DNA from: Bradyrhizobium sp. G127
Lineage (GTDB): Bacteria; Pseudomonadota; Alphaproteobacteria; Rhizobiales; Xanthobacteraceae
Reading direction: 5' to 3'
Length of the DNA stretch: 64,000 nucleotides
Assembly: GCF_021502575.1 (NCBI RefSeq)
Contig: NZ_JAKFGN010000003.1
Coordinates: forward strand, 186,001-250,000
Shown here: one piece after another, positions 55,441 to 63,780 of the stretch
Numbering within the stretch: position 1 is the first letter of the stretch
Layout of the letters: each line of letters starts with the position of its first letter
Position numbers and translations under genes: made by a program
The notes under the pieces: model-generated
Told to the model about the DNA's origin: nothing
Databases searched by the model: none
The model's input: the letters and a program-made list of their open reading frames with translations, nothing else

Positions 55441-57342
55441 ATGAGCGCGAGTTCTGGTTTCTGTCTGGCGGAGAAGAGCGCGGAGGCCGCGCTCTCGAAG
55501 CCGCCGTTCCGCAAGATCGAATGGCTTGCGCGCGACATCGCCGTCGAGCGCCGTCCCGACGGCGTGATCGTTCTCAAGTCGAAAATCCCGCTCGATCCAT
55601 TCGAGCCGCACATTCCGGCGTCACTGGCGAAGTGGGCGAAGCTGCGCCCCGATCACATCTGGCTGGCGCAGCGCAAGGGACCAGAACGGCAATGGCGCAA
55701 GTTATCCTATGGCGAGGCCAAGCGTACCGTCGACGCGCTGACGCAGGCGCTGCTCGACATGAAGCTGCCGGAAAGCAGGCCGCTCGCGATCCTCAGCGGC
55801 AACACCATCGAACATGCGCTGATAACGCAGGCCGCGATGCAGGCGCGAATTCCGGCCGCGCCCGTCTCACCTGCCTATTCGCTGATGAGCCAGGATCACG
55901 CCAAGCTGAAATACCTGTTCGACCTCATCAAGCCTGCCGTGGTGATGGTGCAGGACGGCGTTGTCTTCGAGAAGGCGCTGGCCGCGCTCGATCTGCGCGG
56001 CATCACGGTGGTCCACGTCGACCGCGCGCCCGCCAATGTCAAAAGCGTGTCTTACGCAGATCTCGCCGCGACTTCGGTGACGCCCGCAGTCGAAGCGTCG
56101 ATTGCGAAGATCACGCCGGATACCGTCGGCAAGTTCCTGTTCACCTCGGGTTCGACCGGCATGCCGAAGGCCGTCATCAATACCCATAAGATGATGTGCG
56201 CCAACGCCCGCATGATGATGCAGGTGCGGCCGCGCCCGCCGGGCGATTCCGAAGGCATCTATCTCGACTGGATGCCGTGGAATCACACCATGGGCGGCAA
56301 CGCGCTGTTCAATCCGGTGCTGACCGAAGGTGCCACGCTCTATATCGACGACGGCCGTCCGCTGCCAGGCATGATCGATGAGACGCTGCGCAACCTGCGC
56401 GAGATTTCTCCGACCTATTACGCCAACGTGCCCGCCGGCTATGCCGCGCTGGCGGCGGCGATGGAGAAGGACGACGCGCTGTGTCGCAACTTTTTCCGGA
56501 ACCTCGGTTTGATTGCTTATGGCGGCGCACGGCTGCCGGATGATCTGTACGAGCGCGTGCAGGCGCTGGCGATGCGAGCGACCGGCGAGCGCATTGTGTT
56601 CTACACCGGCTGGGGTTCGACCGAGACCGCGCCGACGTCCACCGGCACCTATTGGGACACCGAGCGCGTCGGGCTGATCGGCCTGCCGTTTCCGGGCGTC
56701 GAACTGAAAATGGTGCCTGCCGGACCGCAATACGAATTGCGCCTGCGTGGCGTCAACGTCACGCCGGGCTATTACGGCCAGCCCGAACTGACCCAGAAGG
56801 CGTTCGACGAGGAAGGCTTTTATTGCATCGGCGATGCCGGCGTGTTTGTCGATCCCGAGGATCCCGCGAAGGGTCTGATCTTCTCCGGCCGCGTGGTCGA
56901 GGACTTCAAGCTCACCACCGGCACGTTTGTGCTGGTCGGCTCGCTGCGCACCGATGCGATTGCGGCGGCGTCGCCGGTCGTTCAGGATGCGCTGGTCGCG
57001 GGCCAGGATCGTCCCTGCATCGGGCTTTTGGCGTGGCCGAATCTCGACGCCTGCCGCCGCCTGATTGGCGACATGGATGCGACTATGAAAACGGTCGTTA
57101 ATCATCCCAAGGTGCGCATGCATCTGCGCGATGGCCTGATGACCCACAACAAGGCCTGTGGCGGCGCGAGCAGCATGAGGATCGCGCGCGCCATGCTGAT
57201 GGCCGAGCCGCCATCCATCGACGGCAACGAACTCACCGACAAGGGTTACATCAACCAGCGCGCGGGTCTGGAGCGCCGCGCGGCGCTGGTCGAACAGCTT
57301 TATGCAGATCAACCGGGGCCGGATGTCATCGTCCTCTCATAG
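55441..57342 (+). CDS. Feruloyl-CoA synthase-like AMP-dependent ligase
   Basis: This 633-residue ligase is longer than ordinary FadD and matches the feruloyl-CoA synthase group in length and layout. The P-loop is FTSGSTGMPKAVINTH near residue 230, with the WMPWNHTMGGN and YTGWGSTETAPTSTGT segments, and the adenylate loop is EGFYCIGDAG. The ATG at 55441 follows GGGAGGAAG; an open stretch upstream comes from the repeat element. In this setting the substrate may be a different bulky acid than ferulate; the partner hydratase-lyase (vanillin forming) is absent. Confidence 0.85.
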   Translation: MSASSGFCLAEKSAEAALSKPPFRKIEWLARDIAVERRPDGVIVLKSKIPLDPFEPHIPASLAKWAKLRPDHIWLAQRKGPERQWRKLSYGEAKRTVDALTQALLDMKLPESRPLAILSGNTIEHALITQAAMQARIPAAPVSPAYSLMSQDHAKLKYLFDLIKPAVVMVQDGVVFEKALAALDLRGITVVHVDRAPANVKSVSYADLAATSVTPAVEASIAKITPDTVGKFLFTSGSTGMPKAVINTHKMMCANARMMMQVRPRPPGDSEGIYLDWMPWNHTMGGNALFNPVLTEGATLYIDDGRPLPGMIDETLRNLREISPTYYANVPAGYAALAAAMEKDDALCRNFFRNLGLIAYGGARLPDDLYERVQALAMRATGERIVFYTGWGSTETAPTSTGTYWDTERVGLIGLPFPGVELKMVPAGPQYELRLRGVNVTPGYYGQPELTQKAFDEEGFYCIGDAGVFVDPEDPAKGLIFSGRVVEDFKLTTGTFVLVGSLRTDAIAAASPVVQDALVAGQDRPCIGLLAWPNLDACRRLIGDMDATMKTVVNHPKVRMHLRDGLMTHNKACGGASSMRIARAMLMAEPPSIDGNELTDKGYINQRAGLERRAALVEQLYADQPGPDVIVLS

Positions 57343-57372
57343 TTTCCTCTTCACAATGCGAGTCCCAAACCC

Positions 57373-58500
57373 ATGAATTTCGAATTCTCCGACGACCAGA
57401 AGCAGTTGCGCGATCAGGCGCGGCGCTACCTCGCCGAACATTCCCCGTCGAAGGCGGTGCGCTCGGTGCTGGAAGGCAAGGCGCCCTATGACAAGGCGCT
57501 GTGGAAGGGCCTCGCCGAGATGGGCTTTCTCGGTGTGGCAATCCCGGAGGAATTCGGCGGCGCAGGTGCGGGCCATCTTGAACTGTGCGTGATTGCCGAG
57601 GAAATCGGCCGCGTGCTCGCGCCGGTGCCGTTTGCATCGACCATCTATCTTGCAACCGAAGCCATCATGCTCGCAGGCAGCGATGAGCAGAAGGCCAAGT
57701 GGCTGCCAAAGATCGCGTCGGGCGAAGCCATCGGCACGCTGGCGCTGTTCGAGGGCGCGGGCAATCCGTCACCCAAGGGGATCAACGTGTCGGTCTCACA
57801 GGGCGCTGTCTCCGGCACCAAGAAGCCGGTGCCGGATGGAGCCATTGCGGATTTCGCCATTGTCGTGGCGCGCACCGGCTCGACCGGCCGCGAGACCGAT
57901 ATTGGCTTGTTCATTGTCGATCTCAACGGCGCGGGCGTGACGCGCAAATCGCTGGCGAATATCGATCAGGCGCACGGTCAGGCCGAAATCACGTTCGATA
58001 AAGCCAAAGCCGAACCACTCGGCGCGGCCAACGAAGGCTGGAGCATCCTCACCCGCGTGCTCGACCGCGCCGCCGTTCTGATGGCGTTCGAGCAGGTCGG
58101 CGGCGCGGACCGCGCGCTGGAGATGGGGCGCGACTACGCGCTCGACCGCATCGCCTTCGGCCGTCAGATCGGATCGTTCCAGGCGGTGAAGCATCTGCTC
58201 GCCGACATGTATGTCTCGGCGACGCTGGCGCGCTCGAACTGCTATTATGGCGCGTGGGCGCTCTCCACCGACGCGGCCGAGTTGCCGGAAGCAGCAGCCG
58301 GCGCGCGCATCAGCGCGACCCAGGCGTTCCAGCATTGCGCCAAGAACAACAACCAGGTGCACGGCGGCATGGGCTTCACCTGGGAATTCGACTGCCACTT
58401 GTACTACCGGCGCGCGAACGCGCTCGCGCTGGCGCTCGGAAGCCTGTCGTACTGGGAAAACCAGTTGATCGACCGCATGCGCCTGCGCAACGCGGGGTGA
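57373..58500 (+). CDS. Acyl-CoA dehydrogenase, likely non-catalytic (beta/small) subunit
   Basis: This 375-residue acyl-CoA dehydrogenase resembles PimD-like small subunits. The N-terminal helical domain (MNFEFSDDQKQLRDQARR), the middle beta domain and the C-terminal helices (DYALDRIAFGRQIGSFQAVKH) are complete, but the C-terminal catalytic-Glu motif Y-E-G-T is not present: that place reads WEFDCHLYYRRANAL. In heterotetrameric dehydrogenases of steroid, pimelate or side-chain pathways, one subunit lacks this Glu. It is followed, after a repeat, by a second dehydrogenase gene. Confidence 0.88.
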   Translation: MNFEFSDDQKQLRDQARRYLAEHSPSKAVRSVLEGKAPYDKALWKGLAEMGFLGVAIPEEFGGAGAGHLELCVIAEEIGRVLAPVPFASTIYLATEAIMLAGSDEQKAKWLPKIASGEAIGTLALFEGAGNPSPKGINVSVSQGAVSGTKKPVPDGAIADFAIVVARTGSTGRETDIGLFIVDLNGAGVTRKSLANIDQAHGQAEITFDKAKAEPLGAANEGWSILTRVLDRAAVLMAFEQVGGADRALEMGRDYALDRIAFGRQIGSFQAVKHLLADMYVSATLARSNCYYGAWALSTDAAELPEAAAGARISATQAFQHCAKNNNQVHGGMGFTWEFDCHLYYRRANALALALGSLSYWENQLIDRMRLRNAG

Positions 58501-58510
58501 GATTTATGAC

Positions 58511-58603
58511 GTCATTCCGGGGCGCTCGTCTTCGAGCGAACCCGGAATCCAGTTGGGATGAGATTCCGGATCGATCCGCGAAGTGCGGATCGTCCGGAAT
58601 GAC
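58511..58603. repeat. 93-bp nested palindrome between the two dehydrogenase genes
   Basis: GTCATTCCGG at the left end pairs with CCGGAATGAC at the right end. Inside are CGCTCG/CGAGCG and CGGATCGATCCG-type hairpins. It differs from the repeat pairs at 55, 60 and 63 kb. It sits within an apparent operon, so it is transcribed and could affect mRNA stability or expression balance. Confidence 0.75.
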
Positions 58604-58624
58604 GAAAAATGAAGGATCGCTCTC

Positions 58625-59869
58625 ATGAATTTCGATGACACCCCGCAGGAAGCTGCATTTCGCGCCGAAGCCCGTGCCTGGATTCAGGCCAACGCGCCGC
58701 GACATCTTGAGCCCGAATTGTCCGAGCCGTCGGTCGGACGCATCAAGCTGCGAAGCGGCGACATCCTGACCGAATCGAAGAAGTGGCAGAAGAAGAAGGC
58801 CGAGGCCGGCTGGGCCTGCCTGCACTGGCCGAAGGAATATGGCGGTCGCGGCGCATCGCCGATCGAGCGCGTGATCTGGCAGCAGGAGGAAGGCGTCTTC
58901 ATCAAGCTGGAAAGCGTGTTCCTGATCGGGCAGGGCATGTGCGGCCCGACCATGATGGCCTATGCCGGCGAGGACGATAAAAAGAAGTATCTGCCGAAGC
59001 TCGCTTCCGGGGAAAACATCTGGTGCCAGTTGTTCTCCGAACCTGCGGCGGGTTCCGACGTCGCGGGTCTGCGCACCCGCGCCGAGAGGAAGGGCGACGA
59101 CTGGATCATCAACGGCCAGAAGGTCTGGACCACCGGCGCGCATTTCTCGGATTACGGCATCGTCATCACACGCACCGATCCGGCCCAGCCCAAGCACAAG
59201 GGCCTGACCATGTTCTTCCTGGACATGAAAAGTCCGGGCGTGGTGGTGAAGCCGATCAAGCAGGCCAACGGCCAGGCCGAGTTCAACGAGGTGTACTTCA
59301 CCGACGTGAAAATTCCGGACTCGCAGCGGCTCGGCAAGGTGAACGACGGCTGGAATGTCTCGCTCACCACGCTGATGAACGAGCGCATGTCGATCGGCGC
59401 GCGTATCGTGACCGGCGTGCCGGAGATGTTCGACTTTTGCAGCAAGCTGATGCTGGAGGATGGTCTGGCCATCGATGACAAGAACGTCCGCTCCAAGCTC
59501 GCAAGCTGGGCGGTGAAGGCCAGCGGCCTGAAATACACCAGCTACCGCTCGATCTCGGCGCTGTCGCGCGGCGAGCGTCCGGGACCGGAGAACTCCATCG
59601 GCAAGCTGGTGTCCGGTTCGATGCTTCAGGACATCGCGATGTTCGCGCTCGATCTTCAGGGCGCGGCGGGCGTGCTCAACGATGCGGATGCCGTCGCGGG
59701 AGCCGGACAGTTCCAGTCGATGCTGCTGCGCTCTCCCGCAACGCGCGTCGAGGGCGGCACCGACGAAATCCTGCGCAACATCATCGCCGAGCGCGTGTTG
59801 GGATTGCCGGGTGATATTCGTGTCGACAAGGATGTGCCGTTTAATGCCATTCCGACCAAGGGGCGCTAG
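58625..59869 (+). CDS. Acyl-CoA dehydrogenase, catalytic (large) subunit
   Basis: This 414-residue dehydrogenase carries the full set of acyl-CoA dehydrogenase motifs: FSEPAAGSDVAGLRTRAER for acyl-CoA, GRM-like FAD helices, and the catalytic Glu376 in RVEGGTDEILRNIIAERVLG. It resembles PimC-type large subunits (MNFDDTPQEAAFRAEARAW start). With the preceding gene it likely forms an alpha2-beta2 enzyme that oxidises a branched or bulky acyl-CoA to the enoyl-CoA, passing electrons to ETF. The ATG follows GAAGGA just after the repeat. Confidence 0.92.
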   Translation: MNFDDTPQEAAFRAEARAWIQANAPRHLEPELSEPSVGRIKLRSGDILTESKKWQKKKAEAGWACLHWPKEYGGRGASPIERVIWQQEEGVFIKLESVFLIGQGMCGPTMMAYAGEDDKKKYLPKLASGENIWCQLFSEPAAGSDVAGLRTRAERKGDDWIINGQKVWTTGAHFSDYGIVITRTDPAQPKHKGLTMFFLDMKSPGVVVKPIKQANGQAEFNEVYFTDVKIPDSQRLGKVNDGWNVSLTTLMNERMSIGARIVTGVPEMFDFCSKLMLEDGLAIDDKNVRSKLASWAVKASGLKYTSYRSISALSRGERPGPENSIGKLVSGSMLQDIAMFALDLQGAAGVLNDADAVAGAGQFQSMLLRSPATRVEGGTDEILRNIIAERVLGLPGDIRVDKDVPFNAIPTKGR

Positions 59870-59872
59870 ATA

Positions 59873-60562
59873 ATGTCTGCAACAAACGACAGTCGCGACA
59901 TCGAGGTTGTGGAGAAGCTATTGGGCGCGCGCTATTCCTGCCGCGCGTTCAAGCCTGAACCCGTCGCCCGTCCGGTCATCGAGCGGGTGTTGAGCGCCGC
60001 GCAGAAAACCGCGTCCTGGTGCAACAGCCAGCCGTGGCAGGTCATCATCGTCAGCGGCGATGCGACGCGCGCCTTTGGTGATGCGTTGTACAAGAACGCG
60101 AGCGAGGGCAAACACGCTTCGGATTTTCCGTTTCCGCGCGAATACACGGGCGTCTATCTCGATCGCCGCCGCGAGAGCGGTTTCCAGCTTTACAACGCAC
60201 TCGGCATCCCGCGCGGCGACAAGGCGGGTTATCAAAAGCAGATGCTGGAAAACTACCGCTTCTTCGGCGCGCCCCATGTGGCGATCATCACCACCGCCGA
60301 AGCGCTCGGCGTTTATGGCGCGGTGGACTGCGGTGGCTATGTCGGCAATTTCATGCTGGCGGCGCAGGCGCTTGGCATTGCGACCGTTCCGCAGGCGGCG
60401 CTGGCGGGGCAATCCGATGTGGTGCGCAAGCATCTCGGTCTTGCCGACGATCGTCGCGTGGTCTGCGGCATTTCGTTCGGATACGCGGACGAGGCGCATC
60501 TCGCCAACAGCTATCGCACCAACCGCGCGACGATCCCCGAGACGGTGACGTTTATCGGATAG
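59873..60562 (+). CDS. Nitroreductase family flavoprotein
   Basis: This 229-residue FMN protein has the N-terminal motif ARYSCRAFKPEPV, the SWCNSQPW segment that binds FMN, and the C-terminal GISFGYADEAHLANSYR strand. Relatives reduce nitroaromatics, quinones or enones, or act in special cofactor and thiazole chemistry. Position 3 bases after the dehydrogenase indicates co-transcription; it might reduce an unsaturated bond or a ring ketone in the substrate, which is a guess. The best named match in memory is NfnB/RutE-like nitroreductase. Confidence 0.85.
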   Translation: MSATNDSRDIEVVEKLLGARYSCRAFKPEPVARPVIERVLSAAQKTASWCNSQPWQVIIVSGDATRAFGDALYKNASEGKHASDFPFPREYTGVYLDRRRESGFQLYNALGIPRGDKAGYQKQMLENYRFFGAPHVAIITTAEALGVYGAVDCGGYVGNFMLAAQALGIATVPQAALAGQSDVVRKHLGLADDRRVVCGISFGYADEAHLANSYRTNRATIPETVTFIG

Positions 60563-60969
60563 CATGTGATGGATAAGGACGAAGGCGTTTAGGAACGCGC
60601 TTGCCTGTATCTCATTCGCCGCAGTCCTCATCCTGAGGAGCGCGCTCTTGCGCGCGTCTCGAAGGATGAGATGAGGTGAAGAAATCGAGCATGCGCCTCA
60701 TGGTTCGAGACGGCGCTGAAGAAGCGCCTCCTCACCATGAGGCTTCAGCTAGCCTCGGTGGCGTGGGATCACGCCTGATTTGGATCGCGAATCACGCAGC
60801 GAATCGCGGATGGAACCGGCGTTGTCATTTCTCTACATAATGTGAACGCGCGGGCGAAGCCCGGCGCGTGGTTAACTCTGCGTTAGGAAATTGCATTGCA
60901 TCCTTCCCATCAAGCGCGATCGGCAAAGGTGAATTCAGTTTTGACGGATCGTGCTTCGGGAGATTTGCA
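60563..60969. other. Gene-free region with repeats and a weak hairpin
   Basis: This 407-base gap holds no supported gene. It contains a repeat pair (60626-60743), a GC-rich imperfect hairpin around 60846-60867, and a TACATAATG stretch that might be part of a promoter for the downstream gene. Nothing else stands out. Confidence 0.5.
60626..60743. repeat. Pair of inverted palindromic repeats
   Basis: Unit one (60626-60670) has CTCATCCT/AGGATGAG arms and unit two (60695-60743) has GCCTCATGG/CCATGAGGC arms. They run in opposite directions, each with a TCGA-bearing side. The stem bases CC/GG in one are GG/CC in the other. Confidence 0.75.
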
Positions 60970-61368
60970 ATGTGGTCCAGCCGCGAAGCCTTTGAGAACG
61001 ACGTTTGCCCGGTGGGCGACGAGATGCTCGGAAGCCTGTATCGCGCCAGCGAACATGGCCTTCCCCAACTGGTTGAATCGGTGTCATCCGACGTCAGAGC
61101 GATGTTGGCGCTGTTCTGCTACAAGCGCGCCCATCTGCACTCGATGAGTCTGGCGATCGCCGCCACCTGCACGGAGCGCGATCTGGTGGAACAGGGCGGT
61201 ATCGTCGGATCCACCTTGTTCGCGATGTCTCGGCAGGCGCCGTCATCGATGCCTGCGGCGTCGTCCTATGGCAGCCGCCGCAACATCACGCTGTCGACCA
61301 AGCCGCTCAGCACGTTCGCTCCCGTGGCGGACGAACTGGACGACGACTTCGCGGCCATGCCGGCATGA
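60970..61368 (+). CDS. Hypothetical protein
   Basis: The ATG at 60970 follows GGGAG and gives 132 residues; a longer open frame upstream lacks a signal. It has no membrane helix and one hydrophobic middle region (about 45-75) with Cys residues (LFCYKRAHLHSMSLAIAATCTE). A Ser/Pro-rich C-terminal third ends in an acidic stretch (ELDDDF). I do not recognise the family; it appears to be a conserved unknown of Nitrobacteraceae. Codon use is like its neighbours. Confidence 0.65.
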   Translation: MWSSREAFENDVCPVGDEMLGSLYRASEHGLPQLVESVSSDVRAMLALFCYKRAHLHSMSLAIAATCTERDLVEQGGIVGSTLFAMSRQAPSSMPAASSYGSRRNITLSTKPLSTFAPVADELDDDFAAMPA

Positions 61369-61426
61369 GCCAGCGCCGCCGCACAGGCGGCGGCTTTTGC
61401 ATCAGGCGTTTGAGCTTGAAATCCGC

Positions 61427-61609
61427 TCAGCTTTGATGCGGCCCACGCATCATTTTCAAGGCATCTTCCACGTGCCGCCAGTCCCGGGCCAGTTCCATCT
61501 TGCCCTCGGCTTCGCACTCGGTCGCTTTTTGCGCGGCCTGGGCGATGGCCTGCGGCCCATGGGTTTCCATCAATTGCCGGGCGTAGGTGTGGATCTCGGT
61601 TTCCTGCAT
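61427..61609 (-). CDS. Small conserved hypothetical protein
   Basis: The ATG at 61609 with GGGAG 7 bases upstream gives 60 residues. It is helical and charged (ARQLMETHGPQAIAQAAQKATECEAEGKMELARDWRHVEDAL), with one Cys. Small proteins of this size and sequence style are seen in Bradyrhizobium relatives, but I know of no function. A longer in-frame version is open upstream but has no good start. Confidence 0.65.
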   Translation of the reverse strand: MQETEIHTYARQLMETHGPQAIAQAAQKATECEAEGKMELARDWRHVEDALKMMRGPHQS

Positions 61610-61674
61610 CGCGTCATGCTCCCTTGTTCGGAGTTTGGAGCATTGACGCCCGACCGGGCCGTTTCGTTCCCGGA

Positions 61675-61995
61675 TTAATGGTCTCCGGCGGCGAAACTCG
61701 CGGGCAGTGCCCCAAGGCCAAACCGCCGCCGCGCCATCAGGCATTCCGGATCGCCGGGCATGCAGGTGCGGCAGACGTCCGGGCGGATCTCATAGATTCC
61801 GCACGCCGTTGAAATCCCGATCTTCCCCGTCAGCGCCGTGCAGCGGTCACCGTCGCAGCGCATGCCGGACAGCCGGTCGTTGACGAATTTCGCGGGGATC
61901 AGGTCGAGCGCAGCGTCTTCCTCGATGGTGAAGCGCGGCCAGTTGCTCGAATAGGAGCAACAGGCACCGCAGCTCTGGCAGGGGCTCTCGGTCAT
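61675..61995 (-). CDS. YkgJ family cysteine-cluster protein
   Basis: The ATG at 61995 gives 106 residues with the Cys cluster CQSCGACC at the start, then CDGDRC, a single Cys in STACGIYEIRP, and VCRTCMPGDPEC. This order fits the YkgJ/CxxCxxCC family, predicted to bind Zn or Fe-S; members are implicated in flagellin or other lysine modification, but most are unassigned. It ends 65 bases before the next reverse gene and starts 23 bases after the pyridoxamine-oxidase-like gene stop. Confidence 0.85.
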   Translation of the reverse strand: MTESPCQSCGACCSYSSNWPRFTIEEDAALDLIPAKFVNDRLSGMRCDGDRCTALTGKIGISTACGIYEIRPDVCRTCMPGDPECLMARRRFGLGALPASFAAGDH

Positions 61996-62018
61996 CTTCC
62001 CTGTAAAGCACGCCCCGG

Positions 62019-62645
62019 TCAGTTGGGCGAGAGCCGCTGCTTCAACTGCGCCACCTCCGCCTCGAGTTCCGTGATACGCGTGTCGCGGGCGGCAATGGCC
62101 TCCGCGACGTCGGCGGCGTCGAACTTCAGCGGAATATGCTGCGGACAGTTGGTGTCCCATGCGGTGATCCTGAACAGGATCGCCTGTTCCGGCTTGGCCT
62201 TGTAATCCTTCGGCATCAGCGACGCCGTCAGTGTCGGATCGTCCTCGACCACGCGCGCCTCGCCCCAGATCTTCACCCGCCTACGGTTCACGTAATCGAT
62301 CAGAAAAATATAGGCCTTCGGGTTCTCAGTGAGATTGCCCTGCGTGATGTACTGCCGGTTGCCGCGAAAGTCCGCGAAGGCCAGCGTCGATTTGTCGAGG
62401 ATTTTGATGAAGCCAGCCGGACCGCCGCGATGCTGGATATAGGGCTGGCCATTGGCAGTTGCGGTCGCGAGAAAAAAGCTGGTCTGCTCGCCGATGAAGG
62501 CCGCAAGCGCCTCGTCGATTTCGGTGCGCCAGCCGCCGCCTTCTTCCATATGGGCATAGCCGCCGCGCGAGCCCTTGCGGGCCTGGATCGCCTTCACGGC
62601 GGGGGTGAAGGCGACGTCGCTGGAATAGTTCTGGGTATTCGTCAT
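62019..62645 (-). CDS. Pyridoxamine 5'-phosphate oxidase-like flavoprotein
   Basis: This 208-residue protein has the PNPOx-like split-barrel fold: SFFLATATANGQPYIQHRGG for FMN, FADFRGNRQYITQGNL, and a YIFLIDYVNRRRVKIWGEA strand. The C-terminal 25 residues form a coiled coil (AARDTRITELEAEVAQLKQRL) absent from the true oxidase. Enzymes of this size reduce or bind flavin-linked quinones or F420-like ligands. It is divergent from a LysR gene, 108 bases away, which may regulate it. Confidence 0.85.
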   Translation of the reverse strand: MTNTQNYSSDVAFTPAVKAIQARKGSRGGYAHMEEGGGWRTEIDEALAAFIGEQTSFFLATATANGQPYIQHRGGPAGFIKILDKSTLAFADFRGNRQYITQGNLTENPKAYIFLIDYVNRRRVKIWGEARVVEDDPTLTASLMPKDYKAKPEQAILFRITAWDTNCPQHIPLKFDAADVAEAIAARDTRITELEAEVAQLKQRLSPN

Positions 62646-62753
62646 GGCGGACCTCGTGATCGGCCGTTTGGATGAACCCAAGCTAGTGAGCGGACTATTC
62701 CGCAGCAATCGCCATCATTGACACTTGATCGTTGCAGGATATGAAATAATCCC

Positions 62754-63653
62754 ATGGACCGTCTCGATGCCATGCGCGCCTTTGTTTCCGTCGCGGACCT
62801 TGAGGGGTTCGCGCCCGCCGCCCGCAAGCTGGGTCTTTCGGCGTCGGCAGTGACGCGCCTGGTCGCAAGCCTCGAAGACCATCTCGGGGCGCGGCTGCTC
62901 CAGCGCACCACGCGCTCGGTGACGCTGACCGATGTCGGCGCGCGCTATCTGGAGCGCGCGCGGCGGATTCTCGGCGATGTCGAGGAGGCCGAAGGCTCGG
63001 TGCGGGCCGAGCGCACCCAACCGTCAGGCAAGCTGGTGGTTTCCGCGCCTCTGATGTTCGGACGGCTGCATGTCGGCCCGATCATGTCGGCCTATCTCAA
63101 AAAATATCCGGACGTCAGCGCGGAATTCAGACTGTCGGACCGCATGGTCAACCTGGTGGACGAAGGCGTCGATCTCGCCGTGCGCATCGGGCACCTGGCG
63201 GATTCCAGTGTGGTCGCGCGCACGGTGGGCGACATGCGTCGTGTGGTGGTGGCCGCGCCGCGTTATCTAAAGGCGCGCGGCACGCCGTTGAAGCCGTCGG
63301 ATCTCTCCGGGCATGACGTGGTTCAGTTTACGGGCATGTCCTCGCTGTCCGAGTGGCGCTTCACGGAGGGCGGCCGGGACATCCGCATCCCGTATACGTC
63401 GCGCTTTGCCACCAACAGCACCGATGCCGCGGTTCTGTACGCGGAGCAGGGCGGTGGTCTGATCAGCGTGCTGGCCTATCAAGCCGCGGATGCAATCAAA
63501 GCAAAGCGGCTGAAGATCGTGCTGGCGGATTACGAACCGCCGCCCATGCCGATCCATCTGGTCTATCCGACCTCGCGCCTGCTGTCGGCGAAGGTGCGGG
63601 CATTCGTCGATCTGGTGGTCGCGCAGGCGGACTGGCGGTTCGGGACGAGGTGA
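62754..63653 (+). CDS. LysR family regulator
   Basis: This 299-residue LysR regulator has an N-terminal winged helix (FVSVADLEGFAPAARKLGLSASAVTRLVASLE) and a substrate-binding domain from about residue 90, of the group related to AaeR and DsdC neighbours. It is divergent from the PNPOx-like gene. The intergenic region (62646-62753) has an AT-rich stretch near the LysR start. The regulated gene is inferred from position only. Confidence 0.9.
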   Translation: MDRLDAMRAFVSVADLEGFAPAARKLGLSASAVTRLVASLEDHLGARLLQRTTRSVTLTDVGARYLERARRILGDVEEAEGSVRAERTQPSGKLVVSAPLMFGRLHVGPIMSAYLKKYPDVSAEFRLSDRMVNLVDEGVDLAVRIGHLADSSVVARTVGDMRRVVVAAPRYLKARGTPLKPSDLSGHDVVQFTGMSSLSEWRFTEGGRDIRIPYTSRFATNSTDAAVLYAEQGGGLISVLAYQAADAIKAKRLKIVLADYEPPPMPIHLVYPTSRLLSAKVRAFVDLVVAQADWRFGTR

Positions 63654-63673
63654 GAGACGGCTGCGCGCGTTGT

Positions 63674-63768
63674 CCTCATGGTGAGGAGGCGCTCTTGCGT
63701 CGTCTCGAACCATGAGGCTCACCTCATCCTTCGAGACGCGATCCTCCGGATCGCTCCTCAGGATGAGG
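63674..63768. repeat. Pair of inverted palindromic repeats
   Basis: Unit 63674-63717 has CCTCATGG/CCATGAGG arms; unit 63722-63768 has CCTCATCCT/AGGATGAGG arms. The two run in opposite directions, only 4 bases apart, between the LysR gene and the thioesterase gene. Their loops share the AGGAG/TCGA elements of the units near 55 and 60 kb. Confidence 0.78.
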
Positions 63769-63780
63769 TAAGCCGGGAGA

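Noticed and set aside
55441-57342. Ferulate-to-vanillin pathway
   Set aside because: No hydratase-lyase or vanillin dehydrogenase is present; racemase and dehydrogenase pair point to another substrate.
55266-63768. CRISPR array
   Set aside because: Repeats are palindromic pairs spread over kilobases, with no spacers of regular length and no cas genes.
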